From Acanthosoma haemorrhoidale (taxonomy: Eukaryota; Arthropoda; Insecta; Hemiptera; Acanthosomatidae): a DNA stretch of 64,000 bases. The position numbers were made by a program, and so were the translations under genes. The number at the start of each line of letters is the position of its first letter. Positions within the stretch are counted from its first letter, which is position 1. The stretch is from NCBI GenBank assembly GCA_930367205.1, contig OV884009.1, positions 32,435,841 to 32,499,840 on the forward strand, written 5' to 3'. Positions 1-11,504 of this stretch are shown here, piece by piece. The notes below the pieces were generated by a model. It was given only the letters and a program-made list of their open reading frames with translations. It searched no databases and was not told the origin of the DNA.

Positions 1-573
1 ATCAACACTACGGATAACCTTCGGATGCTTAGCATTAACAATCACTATACAGTCACCCTGCAACACTTGAGCTGCTTAAATGTTATTCCAGTATTCAGTT
101 TTGGTCAGCCCGTAAGGGAGAGGCTCGGCTTTCATTGAGGTAATTGTACTTTACCCGGAGTATATTCCGACAACACCATTAAATACGATTATTAGCTTTT
201 GGTTACAATACAATAACGGAAAGTGTGGTTAAAAAAAAATTTGAATTGTTTCGATAACCTTTAAGATTTTTCAAGTCCCCGATTCCGAATATCGTTCTGA
301 TTGGTTTTCCATGGTCAAGGGAACATTACAGACCGTAACGGTAAAAGTAATTAAAAAAAAGTAACGAAAAAATAAGTTTCGAGAGTAAATAGTATAAATT
401 ACGTTTTTAATACGCTTTTTATGTCAGGGTGGTATTGACTCCACTATTTACAACGTAATATATAATCACTTCATTAACTTTAATCACGAGTAACGAATAC
501 AGTTTTGTGACAATACGCAAGAGCACGCGATTACTCATTATACAGGCCTATAAAGTAATTTAATAAAGAATCA
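1..573. other. AT-rich DNA, no gene seen
   Basis: No open frame of note on either strand, no tRNA-like boxes and no clear repeat arms. Composition is AT-rich with short A and T runs. Confidence 0.6.
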
Positions 574-962
574 CTATCCAACCACCCTAATTCCCTAGTA
601 CAGTCATTGCACTGCACCACTTATCCCTATAATCCTCCTTGGAGACTAAAACGGCAGTGGCCTCATGACCTGCTATAAATACATGAGAGTGGGAGTCTTG
701 GAAATGGCCAGTTTCTCTAATCATGTCCTGAGCGTCTGTGGCTCTCGCGCTCTTGGTCAGCTTCCGCCGGCTCTTATCCAGTGATGCGGCTGACGTAGGA
801 GCGTGGGGGACTTACCAAGACTCCGCTTCCTCCTGCACGTGAGGGAGGTGACAACCATGTGGACTTGGGGGCCTCTGGGCTGTTGGTATGAACGAGATCA
901 TATAGCACAATTACTTATAGCCCGAACAGGCAGATTGTAATTTCATCATAATAAAGTTGTTA
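574..962 (+). mobile_element. Jockey-like LINE, 5'-truncated 3' end (copy 1)
   Basis: This holds the last codons of ORF2, ending at the shared TAA (675-677), and the roughly 290-base GC-rich 3' UTR of the LINE family described at 62083. Landmarks in order are a run encoding histidine-proline-rich residues, the stop, a GC-rich block with the AGCGTCTGTGGCTCTCGCGC string, and an AT-rich tail with an AATAAA signal near 950. It is cut at the 5' side inside the ORF2 C-terminus. The tail stem-loop (GCCCGAACAGGC) is nearly intact. No coding function remains. Confidence 0.88.
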
Positions 963-1455
963 TAATCGAAAAAAAAAGATAAATATATTAATGCAAATTA
1001 GATTATACAATTGATGAATACTTTGTTTTTACCATGCAAAGGTTGCATTATAGCTTCTTTTTTTTTTATTTGTTTACATATAATGTCGCGTCTGTTGTAC
1101 GTTTACTTGCAACGACTTTAGTGTTAATAAATCATTGATGATCTTGATAACTTGAAGTTTAAATGTTGAAGTTTTTATGCGGTCATTCCTCCGTTTCTTT
1201 ATGCACTCTGTGCATGTGAATGAATGTTCGATCGTGAACATGTTGAACTGTGGCACAAGATTTACATGCTGGCCGGTAGAGTCTTACAAGCTTGGTGTGG
1301 ACAATTCTGTCTCATTGACAGTGACGATGGAAGTGACCATGGCGTGTTGGGTTCCTTGAAGTTCTTCAAATGATTTGAGTTCAGTGCTACCCGTCACTCG
1401 TTCTATGTTCTATCGCTCTTTTGACTTCTGAAGTACAAAGTTTGGCCTAAGTTCA
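963..1455. other. No gene seen
   Basis: AT-rich DNA with short A and T runs. Two 60-residue frames on opposite strands overlap at 1074-1359; neither resembles a known family, and such lengths are expected by chance at this composition. Confidence 0.5.
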
Positions 1456-1962
1456 TCAATTGGGGCTTCTTTTCCAGCTTTGCGTCTTCATTACTTCAAT
1501 TCCGATGTGTAAAGGTACCTTGTTTTGCTTTGCACGTGACATATTTATGTCAAAATGGTAATTGTAATGATCATAATGAGTATAAAATGGAATGTGTTTA
1601 ATTAAAATGTAATCATGAACGTCTAAACGTCTTACTATTCCAAATATTTTTTCATGTGTGGTTTTTGAAATATTCATTAAATAGTTGTAGAAGAACTTCT
1701 CGGTCTTCGTTCCAAAATATTTCTGTTTAATTTTGAAACAATTGTGGTATGTCTGAATCATTTTATATTGCCTCTGTCTTAGAAAACACGAACGATGATC
1801 GCTACGTACCTGAATGAAAGTAGAACCACTGGGCGCGGAATTAATGGCACATCCCATCACTGACTGACCCTTAGTTAACATATCCAAAGCTAATGTAAAA
1901 ATATTTAGCAGTAGGAAATATTCAAAAGTAAACCACTCCAAACTAACAATAGCAATAAACAA
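1456..1962 (-). CDS. Hypothetical ORF, 168 residues
   Basis: I do not recognise this frame. It starts with ATG, runs 168 codons and begins with a hydrophobic stretch (MFIAIVSLEWFTFEYFLLLN, continuing to about residue 27) that could be a signal peptide or membrane anchor. The rest is rich in Tyr, His, Lys and Ile with scattered cysteines. At about 65% AT, a frame this long is uncommon by chance in 64 kb but not impossible. A TTTATT (AATAAA on this strand) lies near 1066. No intron signals or neighbouring exons were identified. It may be a lineage-specific exon, an old transposon remnant, or chance. Confidence 0.2.
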   Translation of the reverse strand: MFIAIVSLEWFTFEYFLLLNIFTLALDMLTKGQSVMGCAINSAPSGSTFIQVRSDHRSCFLRQRQYKMIQTYHNCFKIKQKYFGTKTEKFFYNYLMNISKTTHEKIFGIVRRLDVHDYILIKHIPFYTHYDHYNYHFDINMSRAKQNKVPLHIGIEVMKTQSWKRSPN

Positions 1963-2776
1963 ATTGGTTTATTCCGCCTGTTGAAAAAAGTCACTGATGA
2001 TTTCTTTCCGAGTGTTGGCACAAAGAGATCCGAAATTGAGTTTTAGCATGGCCGTGACGACAATCGGTTATCTAAGCAGGGATCGAGCCGAAATTAATTG
2101 AATAAAGGGCCTATCAGGCCGTCGTCAATGCCCCCCCCTCCTTCTGTGAGATAAATTAGCATTAAAATTTAAAACTGAGTTAAAAGGGAAAATATAAGAG
2201 TTCAGAGGCGGGACAATAACCTCATCACCGTGACTAAAGACCAATCTTATCAGCACCCCACTTCCATCGGAGCTGACGAAGATAAACCAAATCATCCCTC
2301 ATCTTTTGAAAATTCCATTTATTCGCAAATAGCCTCCTTCAGAAATTAAGAAGGAAAAAAAAATACAGTCAATAGCGAACTGAACAGTGTTCCAGCGAGC
2401 TTATGAATTGAAAAAGAGAGGAAATCCTCCTAATACTTAAGGATGAAGCATTTTTGATAAAGAAAGAACATAAATAAACTGAAAGTTAATACCAGGATGT
2501 ATTAGGAGTCTTTGAAAAACAAAAACAGGTACTGTGCAGCCTCTCAGGAATGGAGGACATTGGAATCCATACGGTTCTCCCCAGAAGGGGAAAGATAGAA
2601 TACACCAACTCAAAATTATAAATTGACCCAACTAGTGACCAGCAAAAGATTCCAAAATATGAACTGTTGTTGTTGGTTACAAAAGATGCCTTTGTGACAA
2701 CAGTCCAGCACAAACATATGTCCAGATACTATTTCAATTTAGACTACTGGGTGGTCCCAGATTTTTTACCCCCGTA
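1963..2776. other. No gene seen
   Basis: Mixed-composition DNA without recognisable element ends. Two overlapping short minus-strand frames (2437-2713) share no similarity with known proteins that I can see. Confidence 0.5.
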
Positions 2777-3080
2777 TCTCTCAAAATAATACAAATAGGA
2801 TAAGGGGAAAATAAAAAGGACACTTATCTTGGATTGGTAATAGCCTTTCACTAGGGGAAGTCCCATTTAAAGGATGTGTCGAGTTTTTTTTTTTTTTTTT
2901 TTTTTTCTAAATTCCTTGAATTTAGTACAAATGTGTGTTAAAGTTTTTTTTTTTTTTTTTTTTCTCTTAGCTCTCAAACTTATAAAAATAGGATGTGGGA
3001 AAAATAAAGAAAAATTATTTTGGGCTAATGAGTGCCTTTCACTAAGGGGAGTCCCCCATTTGAAGGATGTATGAGAAGGA
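2777..3080. repeat. Diverged tandem duplication with T-runs
   Basis: Two units about 192 bases apart share CTCTCAAA, then ATAGGAT, GGGAAAATAAA, GCCTTTCACTA, GGG(G)AAGTCCC-like and GAAGGATGT-like blocks in the same order. Unit 1 starts near 2777 and unit 2 near 2969. Each unit is preceded or followed by a run of about 20 T residues (near 2885 and 2945), which suggests poly-A tails read in reverse, so the units could be minus-strand retrocopies inserted one after another. Confidence 0.6.
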
Positions 3081-3867
3081 TATAGGGTGTGGTATGCCTA
3101 AAAAGGCGGATGGAATCAGGAAGGTAGTGAGAGTCTACCAAGGGTTGAGCCTAGGGGCACCTAGACTGTAACTAATAATTATAATAAATACAATATACAA
3201 ATACCAATCATACCGACACATATCATATAACATGTATTGCTTGTATGAATTTTAGTGTATTTACCAGCCAATCCCTCCATCCCTATATTATCTAATAGGA
3301 CTTTGTAAAATTTAAAATCAAGTGCAATGCAGTTACATGTAGATAATTAATTATTCGCCTTTCATAACTTTTCATGGGGTTCTTTTTATTTTAACTATCT
3401 CTGAAGCCACACGAATTCCTGTGCCACCCTCTAGTTAATGACTTTTTGCAGCTATTATTTATAAAATTTCCAACACATGATACATACCCTGCAATGTATA
3501 AAAATTATTTATTATTATTATTTTTTTAATTAGTGGGTAGTTTATTTATGGCATTCGATTATGTTTTATACAGATAATTATATTTTATTTTCTACGTGTA
3601 AACAAATTTCAGACACACAAGGGGCGAAACCACAATGGTTTCTGGTTTTGTATAATCTAACGAAACCCTTTGAACCGGTTTGTGAAATCAAGGTTTGACA
3701 ATTAATCAATCATTCCTCTTGGACCACTCGGCGTTAAGGGTTAGTAGAGTACAAGGAGAGCCGGGCGGAGCCCAGGAGGCATCTCCCAGTCCCACAAGTC
3801 AGGTAGTGATTGTGTATAGTGTTGTATAGGACAGAGTCAAACCCATGTAAACCACCTGACATAGGTA
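3081..3867. other. AT-rich DNA, no gene seen
   Basis: Long AT-rich stretch without recognisable frames or element ends. A small moderate-GC patch at about 3720-3800 is unexplained. Confidence 0.5.
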
Positions 3868-4020
3868 CAGGTGACAACCATGTGGATTTGAGAGGTCTCT
3901 GGGCTGTTTGTAAATACTGTATGAATGAAAATTGTAAAATATGGTGTGAATGAATTTATCACAATTACATATTGCCCAATAATGCAGATTGTAATTTTAT
4001 CACAGTAAAGAAGTTTCATA
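3868..4020 (+). mobile_element. Jockey-like LINE, 3' UTR end only (copy 2)
   Basis: Begins inside the 3' UTR at the GTGACAACCATGTGGATTTG landmark and runs to an AATAAA-like AGTAAAG at the 3' end, so it is a very short 5'-truncated insertion. A short internal duplication repeats the AATTGTAAAATATGGT-type spacer seen in copy 60305. The tail stem-loop has lost one pairing base (TGCCCAATAATGCA). Confidence 0.85.
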
Positions 4021-5373
4021 TAAAGACAGATACATCAGTACAATCTACCAGTGAAATTTGAGTTGTTTCTCTTCATAAAATCGGAAGTAAAATTATATTA
4101 CAACATTCCCTTAAATAAAGTTTTATAAGTTAGTCCTGAGCATGTTTTTTTGATGTATTCTACACGTTTATTATTTGCAAAAAGAGTTGAAAACGTATAA
4201 AAAAAATACAAATTGAAAAAAAATCAGAAAAAACATTGGGATCCGTTGTATTGGATGTGTAACAAACGAGAGAGATGTGAAAAGAGCTTTGCTTTGAACT
4301 GTTAATTACCAAATTGGTTTTGCCTTACCGATACAGCCGGCCTACAGAGACAAAGATCAGGGGAATTATTAAATTAAAATCCGTTCAGATTGACAGGTAG
4401 GAAGAAGAGGAGTCCCCCAAAGGCGAGGGTAAAAAATAATTCAATTACTGCTCTTTGTGGTAGGGAAAGGGTTGCGGCTTAGCCCCCCCCCCTTCCATCC
4501 CCCCCGCTCCTTTGATCCCTGTATTATTGGTATTTAAAGACTCCCTCTAAATTTATCATTTTCCAATTCTCAAGGCATAAGGGCACTCCGACTGAATTAA
4601 CAGGGGAATCCTTCCAATCTATAGGGCCGGTCGAGAACAGCCTTCGGCTAGGGCTCTGAACTTTCCGGCCCTTTGTGATTTGACCACCCTTTTGAAATTT
4701 TCCTGTACGTTTTGGCCTGCAGACTCTGATAATGAACGAGGGGTATATTCTACTTACAGATGGTCCGTGCCTGTAGTTGAGGTGGTACATGGGGCTAGAT
4801 AAGGTTATTACCTTATATAATCTGAAGTTGCGGAGATGTCACCACCGAAACCTGCAATTTTGGCGGATAAGGTTCTAAAAGAAAGTCAGACACGGTCCGA
4901 TAAATTTTAAAATTTTTCAGAACCAGTTCAGAAGCTTGTGGGAACAAATATCCAATGCAAATGCAAGTACCAAAAGACCAGGGGGACGATAACGACCGTT
5001 TTCAGTTGGTTGCGCAAAAATGATATCAAAGATGGTGCAAACGGCTATAGTTCAGAAGGCAGCAATAAAGCTGTAAAAATCTTACTCCCAACCTTGGCCT
5101 ACCCGTATTAGGAAATACACTGAAATCATGTTTTAAAATAATTTGGTCTCGGATCAAAAGGATTTAAAAAAAATTACGATCGGCTTATCAAGGATGAATC
5201 ACTGTGATTCAAGAGCTCATTCATATCTTATACACGATTCCACTCACTCAATATGTACAGTTAACACTCAAACCAACATTCACACATTAGACACGAAATC
5301 TGTCTAGGAGCCCGCATGGCCCCCCGGGTTCCTCTGCACCTCACACTGCAACCGCAATTAACAACTTTCACCA
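4021..5373. other. No gene seen
   Basis: Unremarkable DNA. A C-rich run lies at 4483-4506. An 88-residue minus-strand frame (4524-4790) begins in a moderate-GC patch but shows no recognisable domain. Confidence 0.5.
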
Positions 5374-6145
5374 TTTTTTTTTTTTTTTCAACAATTTATT
5401 AAGATAAAATTACAATCTGCCTTATTAGGCAATAAGTAATTGAGATAAATGTTATCATTCATACCATATTTACAATTCATCATTCACTCGCTCATTCATA
5501 GCCCACATCGTTATCACCTCCCTCGCGTGCGAAGGAGGATGCGGGGTTTTGGGAAGTAGCCCACGCTCATACGTTAGCCGCGTCACTGGATACGAGCCAG
5601 TGGAGGCTGACCAAGAGTGCGAGAGCCACATACACTCAGGACATTATTGGGGAAACTGCCCATTGCCAGGACTCCCACTGTCACGTATTTATAGCAGGCC
5701 ACTGCCGTTTTAGACTCCGAGGAGGGTTAAAGGAATGTGTAGCTCAGTGCAATGACTGTGCTAGGGGATTATGGTGGTTTGATAGGTTACTATGGAATTT
5801 CATGAACTCGGAAGGGATGAGTTCGAGAATGTAAAGTATATTAAGATCGTTATGAAGGGTTTTGTTGCTGACGTAAAAAGGGGCATTTAGTATTGTTCTC
5901 AGGACTTTTGATTGGAAGGGTTGGATACGCTTGATGTTCGACTTTTTTTTTGTCCCCCATAGCTCTATTCCGTATGTCCAGATTGGTTATTTAGTTTTTA
6001 ATTTTTAATTTAGTTTGTAAATTGGTTATTTAGTTTTTATTGATAGCTGAGTCTGTACACTTGTCCAAAGCGTCAGTTTAGTTCTTGTCATTTTAGCCTC
6101 GTATGTGGGTACCAGGTCAGCCGTTTATCGAGATGGAAGTAGGAT
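5374..6145 (-). mobile_element. Jockey-like LINE, ORF2 C-terminus and 3' UTR (copy 3)
   Basis: On the minus strand the element ends at a T-run (5374-5388, its poly-A tail). Reading back it holds the 3' UTR, the ORF2 C-terminus and then, after a degenerate AT-rich patch at 5988-6047 with a duplicated TTGGTTATTTAGTTTTTAT, the earlier RT-thumb segment (6048-6145) that encodes a leucine-glycine-phenylalanine-histidine strand. The poly-A and the order of parts show retrotransposition. Frameshifts and stops make it non-functional. Confidence 0.88.
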
Positions 6146-6179
6146 TGTATGGATGAATGTTACTGGACAAGGAGGAGTG

Positions 6180-6545
6180 TACAATATGATTTGGATGTGC
6201 GTATAAGTTTTCATGGAATTTATAAACCTTGATGTTAAAAGATCAAGCACTGCAGGTCAATTGAGATCATTGTGAAGGGGCGATTGATGTTGAAGGGAGC
6301 GTTGAATACGGTCCTAAGGACTTCTGATTGGAACCATTGAATTTTCTTGTTGCCAAAATTTTAGTCTGTATGTCCAAATAAGTTTTAATAACTGTTTGTA
6401 TGAGTGAAGTTGTTTTCAAGAGTGAGATTAGAGTTTTTATTAAGCAGTCTGTAAAGTTTTTCAAATGGCCCGTTTAAGTCTTGTCTCATAAGTTTTTAAC
6501 GAAGGGTCAATCTTTAACCCTATATTTCGGATCTTTCGGAAGCGC
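6180..6545 (-). mobile_element. Old, diverged Jockey-like ORF2 fragment
   Basis: The minus strand encodes pieces that line up with the young family: an IRNIGLKID stretch for the VRYLGFHLD strand, then YETRLKR, then a helix before VIKTYLDIQTKI, which matches the region before the tryptophan-rich WTYGIELWG motif, and finally NQKSLGPYSTL. Divergence is high and there are frame changes near 6465. It lies directly upstream of copy 3 in the same orientation, so the two may have inserted side by side. Confidence 0.6.
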
Positions 6546-7045
6546 CATTGACAAAATCCTTGAGCAAAGATGTTCACTCCTGGTGTGGAGAATGGGAGGC
6601 GTTGTGCAAAGAGAGGAATTCCAAAGCGGCCGGTAATCAATATAGCCAAGCGATGTTTATGATTAGGACCGGTCATAAAACGGAGAGGGTCTGATGGCAG
6701 CTCGTCGTCAGGTAGCTACTATGTAATACCCCCACCCCATCCTGTACCCACACCTCTCCCGTCTCATCGGCTAGAGTATACAGCATATTCATAATAAGTG
6801 AAATTCATTAAATTATCCGGGTTTGATGTTTAATATTAAAATATTTCATAAAAAATGCCATTACAATAGCTGAAGGGACAGGCCTAACCTTCATTAGAAG
6901 CGAGGGGCCTGTCTTTCAGTTCTTAAATTGTTGCGATGATGGTTGTAAAAATAGATAGTTCAATTAACATGAAATTACATATGTATATTCCATCTCGAAA
7001 TATGACGATTAGTTTTTGTTTCAAACATAGCAATACAAATTACGT
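6546..7045. other. No gene seen
   Basis: The first 130 bases still carry an open minus-strand frame joined to the LINE fragment, which may extend it. The rest is AT-rich with no recognised feature. Confidence 0.4.
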
Positions 7046-7182
7046 TGGTAGAACTCAGTTGGTAGAACACTTGACTAGATCTTGAAGGTAGGTCCTGAGT
7101 TCGAGTCCTGTTCTTACCAGTTGTATTTTATTTGGTTGTTAATCTCATCGTTTGCTTAGCCCAAATGAACCATCTGTCAAAT
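7046..7182 (+). repeat. tRNA-derived SINE-like repeat, unit 1
   Basis: A box-A-like ACTCAGTTGGTAGAACAC is followed about 40 bases later by a box-B-like GAGTTCGAGTCC, the arrangement of a Pol III tRNA promoter. The tail (TACCAGTTGTATTTT, then CATCGTTTGCTTAGCCCAAA) is shared with the unit at 7691. The acceptor stem does not close, so this is a tRNA-derived repeat and not a tRNA gene. Confidence 0.6.
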
Positions 7183-7690
7183 TAAACATACAAAATGTTG
7201 GGGCCGTTTTACCTAAATTAACACTTTTTTTGCTCAAAATAAACTCACGATTAGAAGTTTTGATTTCTTTTCCCATTTTCCACAAGACATCAGACGTGGT
7301 AGGGCAAAAATAGTTTGAGATATATTCTTGAAAATATTTGTGAGCCACAAATTTCAAGATGATGCTAAAAAGAAAAGCGATGAATCGTGCTTTATTATTA
7401 TTAAAAGTATTTATTAGGGTGCCATATTGAAGATCACGACTTGCTGATGATAATACTGTCACTAAAATCAGAAATTTCTCCCCAAAATCTAGTCGGGGAC
7501 TCTGTGCTACTCTGGCACGAGTACCTTCCCAATATGAATTTCCAATGACCGAACTCTAGCAAATACTATAATATGTTAGGAAGTATATGTTACGATGAAT
7601 TATAATAGAATATAATATGCACGCGATGTACCATACGAGCAGAAAGTGGTTAAAAGATGTGACCACTACGTAAATTTTCCGAAAGATAGT
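7183..7690. other. Spacer between two SINE-like repeats
   Basis: Contains most of a 105-residue minus-strand frame (7145-7462) that overlaps the tail of the left repeat. It shows a hydrophobic stretch but no recognisable domain. I see nothing else. Confidence 0.4.
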
Positions 7691-7799
7691 GTACTCAGTT
7701 GGTAAAACACTTGACTGGATATTGGGTTCGAGTTCTTACCAGTTGTATTTTCTTTGGTTATTAATTTCATCGTTTGCTCAGCCCAAACGAACCATCACC
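7691..7799 (+). repeat. tRNA-derived SINE-like repeat, unit 2
   Basis: Same order as the unit at 7046 but with a 17-base internal deletion between the two promoter boxes. ACTCAGTTGGTAAAACAC and GGGTTCGAGTTC are visible, followed by the shared TACCAGTTGTATTTT and CATCGTTTGCTCAGCCCAAA tail. A short third scrap (TTACACTTGACTAGATGTTG) follows at about 7811. Confidence 0.6.
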
Positions 7800-8319
7800 T
7801 CTGTGGTGCATTACACTTGACTAGATGTTGTCGATTCATTTGACAAATCCATTATCGAGCAATTGTCAATAGTGTCATGGTTGTGGGATTCACGACCACA
7901 AGTGCCTGATGTTTGCAGATGCGACTGTGCACAATGAATCATGGCCTAATGGTCCGAGGTGGTGGTGCCTGTGCCTCGAGCGTCTTAACTAGAGCGTGGG
8001 CCCGCCCGTATCGTCCACTTAATCAAAACTCCCCCACCTTGCTATCTTATATCCGGCAAATTATTACAACTCACTTTTTTTTCTTCGTCTTTTTTTTTTT
8101 TTCCTGTGACTTCAAGTTTTAATCCTAACATCTCGAACACAGCAGGACTACAAGTTGATGTGGTCAGAACAACACAAACTCAGTTTCAGCTAGTAGGTCA
8201 CATTACAATGTTATCTGTCAGTGTGTACGGGTACGTTGCAATTGGCTACTATGCATATGCAATGGCTAACATACAATAATAACCGGATGCATTTGAAAAT
8301 AAACAAATAAAAAAATTTG
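7800..8319. other. No gene seen
   Basis: A moderate-GC patch (7880-8040) with a 69-residue plus-strand frame of no recognisable type, then pyrimidine-rich sequence. Confidence 0.45.
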
Positions 8320-8870
8320 TTGAATACGAAATACAATCCGCACTAGTAGGGTAATGGGTAATTGTGATAAATGATCCTCTTATATGATATATGACCATAA
8401 ATACTGTTGAAGCAAGTGGGCTAATTTTTACTAATACGACTTTCCAAAAACCCCGACAGTTGGTCTTTTGTCCGTTGCTATCCGACCAACAAACGAAAAA
8501 TTGTTTTCTTACCAGATCTTGGATGAGATTCCTCCCAACGATTTGGCTTCTTACGGGAATAGGAAAGAAATGGGATGGAGAACTACGATCCTTCATGCAA
8601 ACCTTTTGCAAAAATTTCGCCGGAATCCCCAAATCGGCAGCCAACCGGCTAATATGATATAAATATTGCAGTCTCTCATTGTATTTACAACATATAATAA
8701 GGTACATTGTATCTCTGTATTTACAATTTACACATATACAACAACAGACATGTGCAAAAGTCCCGGAACCGAACAAAATCACCTCCCCTAGCAATGGATC
8801 CCTTGAGGCGATTGTGAAGAGGATTGTAGGAATGTGTGGAACTAGACAATGATCTTGCACATGGATTAGG
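8320..8870 (-). mobile_element. Old, diverged LINE 3' region
   Basis: The left edge matches the reverse complement of the LINE tail (CAATCCGCACTAGTAGGGTAAT for the stem-loop, then GGGTAATTGTGATAAATGAT). The right edge (8805-8865) matches the ORF2 C-terminal coding zone (GGAATGTGTGGAACTAGACA, then GCACATGGATTAGGATG). The middle 350 bases do not align and may be an insertion or an older 3' UTR. A 203-codon minus-strand frame (8249-8860) covers the whole piece; because the ends are 3' UTR and ORF2 in mixed frames, I read it as fortuitous. Confidence 0.55.
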
Positions 8871-9377
8871 ATGTGTATAAAAAAAACTAGCCCAGATTTG
8901 AATATTGAATTAAGTCTGACAGCATGTAACGTTTAGGGAGTGGAGTCTGATGTACCATTTCAAATGGAATTTAAAAATAATGATTCTATGTCTGCGAAAA
9001 CTGGTGCTTAAAATTAGTTTTGCTCTTATATGAGAAAAAGTTTAATACATATTTGTGTTATATATTTTACATAACTTGTTTCTATCCTGTACTCTTCAAA
9101 TGACTTTTTTGACCATATTGTAGTGAGGTGTATTAAATCAAACAAATAAAGTAGTAGTTAAAGTAGCCATGCTGAGGAAGAAGGAAACTAAAATGACTCT
9201 TAAAATGGAAGAGGGGAATAAAACTTTCTAAAAAAAATTTTCTTTTAAATTCTACAGGCGTTTAGTCAATATCATAGGATCATATAATGATTCTATATAG
9301 TATAATCACTAAAAAGGAGAAACAAACAAATATAGACAAATGAAGTATAAACCTACCGCGAAGCTCCTACACGTCCT
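8871..9377. other. AT-rich DNA, no gene seen
   Basis: No frames, promoter boxes or repeat arms that I can support. Confidence 0.5.
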
Positions 9378-9530
9378 TAATAAGTTTGTATGGAATTTTA
9401 TAAATTTCGAGGGAAAGTTTTCAAGGGTAGCGGGTATATTGAAATCAGTCTGAAGGGTTTTGTTGGTCAATATCCAATTGTCTCTGGCTTTTAAGCTTCT
9501 TCAATTCACCGGTCAGAAACTCTTTTAAGA
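9378..9530 (-). mobile_element. Old LINE ORF2 C-terminal scrap
   Basis: Aligns base by base with 5790-5950 of copy 3 through TATGGAATTTTATAAATTTC, then GGGTATATTGAAATC and GAAGGGTTTTGTTG. Both flanking parts of the element are missing. Confidence 0.55.
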
Positions 9531-9751
9531 CTAATATTTTCCCCTGTGGTCCATAAACAAATGATGTTTCTAAAAATATTGTTTGTACAGTCTAATACTA
9601 TAAATAAAACATGAGGTGTTGGATTGTTAGAGATGCCCTAATTTAGGTTTAAATGACACCAATAAAAAATAGTTTCTCAATTGCTGTAAAATAAAATCTT
9701 TTAAACAATAAAAAATACTTTCCGTGGGTAAATTAGTCGGATGTGCTTTTA

Positions 9752-9860
9752 TACATGCTTATATTGTATGAATGAATATTGTGAATGAGATTATTCATCA
9801 TTCATTGCCCTTTCAGGGCATATTGTAATTCTCATAGAATAAAGATTCATATAAAAAAGT
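9752..9860 (+). mobile_element. Old LINE 3' UTR tail
   Basis: Contains TGTATGAATGAATATTGTGA, a stem-loop TGCCCTTTCAGGGCA and TTGTAATTCTCATAGAATAA, the same order as the tail of the young LINE copies but with a different, still paired, stem. The plus-strand AATAAAG lies at its 3' edge. Confidence 0.55.
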
Positions 9861-10744
9861 AAAGGAGAGGTGACTAAATAACTTTGGATCAACTATTATC
9901 AAAACTCTTCAATGGCTCGTATTTTTGGTGAAAATTTACAAATTCAGAAGCTGAACTTGATATTCAAACGAATGGTGGTAATTACGAATCCTGCAATCAT
10001 ATGAATAGGGTTCCCAAAGGAGATATGTGGAAGTTCCCAATCGTTTTTGCAGGAACTTTCCAATAACATTTTCAAAACGATTTTCGCACTCCCAGGCGCA
10101 TACAGGTATTTAACTTTTTGTTTTTTTAGACTAGATGCATTGCACATTAGGATAAGATTATTTTTACTATGAAAATAAATTGATTTGAAAATTGACGACA
10201 TGCAATTATAATCAGTGCAAAAATAATACTGTTATTACGAAAGGCAGATAGTTCCTTGGTTTGCGTTTCATGGTACGTAGACCCGTCTGTATGACGCTCT
10301 GTCAATAATAGACATTGCTTATTTAATACATTTTTTTTATTTAATACATTCAAGGTTTTTTTTTTTTAGTATTGTAGATATTCAAGGTTTTTGTTTACTT
10401 ACAAAAAAATGTTTGGCGATGAAGATGTTCTCAAACAATTATGTATTTATGTTAAAAAATAGTAATTTTTAGAAACTGGTGTTTGTTTAAATGTTCACTT
10501 ATTTTCAACACCTTTCATGGCGTTAATGAATACACTTATGTACAAAAAAAAAAAGTTTAGTTTTATGGATAAAAAAGCTTTGACTTAATGTGAATAAAAA
10601 GTGAAACTTAATTTGGAATCTATAATTATGATATAAATCTGCTATACGATTGTTATTGAGTACGTTTTTACAGTAATCATATAGCGTTAAGTTTATTTAC
10701 AACAAATAAAATCATTTTAAAATTCCTAAAACAACTCATTGGGT
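9861..10744. other. AT-rich DNA, no gene seen
   Basis: Two overlapping minus-strand frames of 85 and 68 residues (9944-10353) have no recognisable features. A doubled TATTTAATACATT sits at 10319-10350. Confidence 0.5.
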
Positions 10745-10850
10745 AGAAGGTTCATTTGGAATATAGAATAATGCTTGCCCAATATTAATAAGTCTAGTGT
10801 TCAAAGGCAGAGCTCGAACCCGTATCTTGGCTGTTCATTAATTATGATCA
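10745..10850 (-). repeat. Degenerate SINE-like repeat
   Basis: On the minus strand a box-B-like GGGTTCGAGCTC is followed by a tail ending CCAAATGAACC, matching the tail of the repeats at 7046 and 7691 (CCCAAATGAACC). The box-A part is not recognisable. Confidence 0.4.
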
Positions 10851-10951
10851 CTTCTCCCTTTAATTGCAAAAGAGTTTTCTTCGCTGGAGCACTCAATTAA
10901 TTTCAACCTCATTTCAGGTTATTTCTGCGAGCTGAGAGAGGCCTGAGGTAT

Positions 10952-11474
10952 GAATTTTCGGCGCCCCTCACCCTGCTTCGGAGTAATTCAACAGTTCCAT
11001 CAGGCACTGGGCGAATGTTGCTGCAACATTTTCTGCGGCCCACATTCTGCTTCCGAGTGATATGACCATCCCAACAGGCACGGGGCGAATGTTGCTACAA
11101 CAATTTCGGCGGATTTCACACTGCTTCGGAGTTATTCAACCGTTCCATCAGGCACTGGGCGAATGTTGCTGCAACATTTTCTGCGGCCCACATTCTGCTT
11201 CCGAGTGATATGACCATCCCAACAGGCACGGGGCGAATGTTGCTGCAACAATTTCGGCGGATTTCACACTGCTTCGGAGTTATTCAACCGTTCCATCAGG
11301 CACTGGGCGAATGTTGCTGCAACATTTTCTGCGGCCCACACTCTGCTTTGGAGTAATATGACCATCCCAACAGGCACGGGGCGAATGTTGCTGGAACAAT
11401 TTTGGTGGCTTTCACACAGCTTCGGAGTAATTCAACCGTTCCATCAGGCAGTGAGCGAATGTTGCTGCATCATT
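10952..11474. repeat. 74-bp satellite array, left block
   Basis: The phrase CTGCTTCGGAG or a close variant recurs at 10973, 11047, 11121, 11195, 11269, 11343 and 11417, exactly 74 bases each time. Two monomer types alternate: type A carries TTCCATCAGGCACTGGGCG and type B carries ATCCCAACAGGCACGGGGCG, giving a 148-bp higher-order unit. Every monomer contains the dyad GTTGCTGCAAC or a close variant. The block ends inside a monomer where retrotransposon sequence begins. Confidence 0.95.
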
Positions 11475-11504
11475 TTCAAATATGCATCACATTCAAATAT
11501 TCCT

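Noticed and set aside
8249..8860. 203-codon minus-strand frame
   Set aside because: It spans both the LINE tail and the ORF2 end in inconsistent frames. The composition has no domain and the frame is more likely fortuitous, though its length is unusual.
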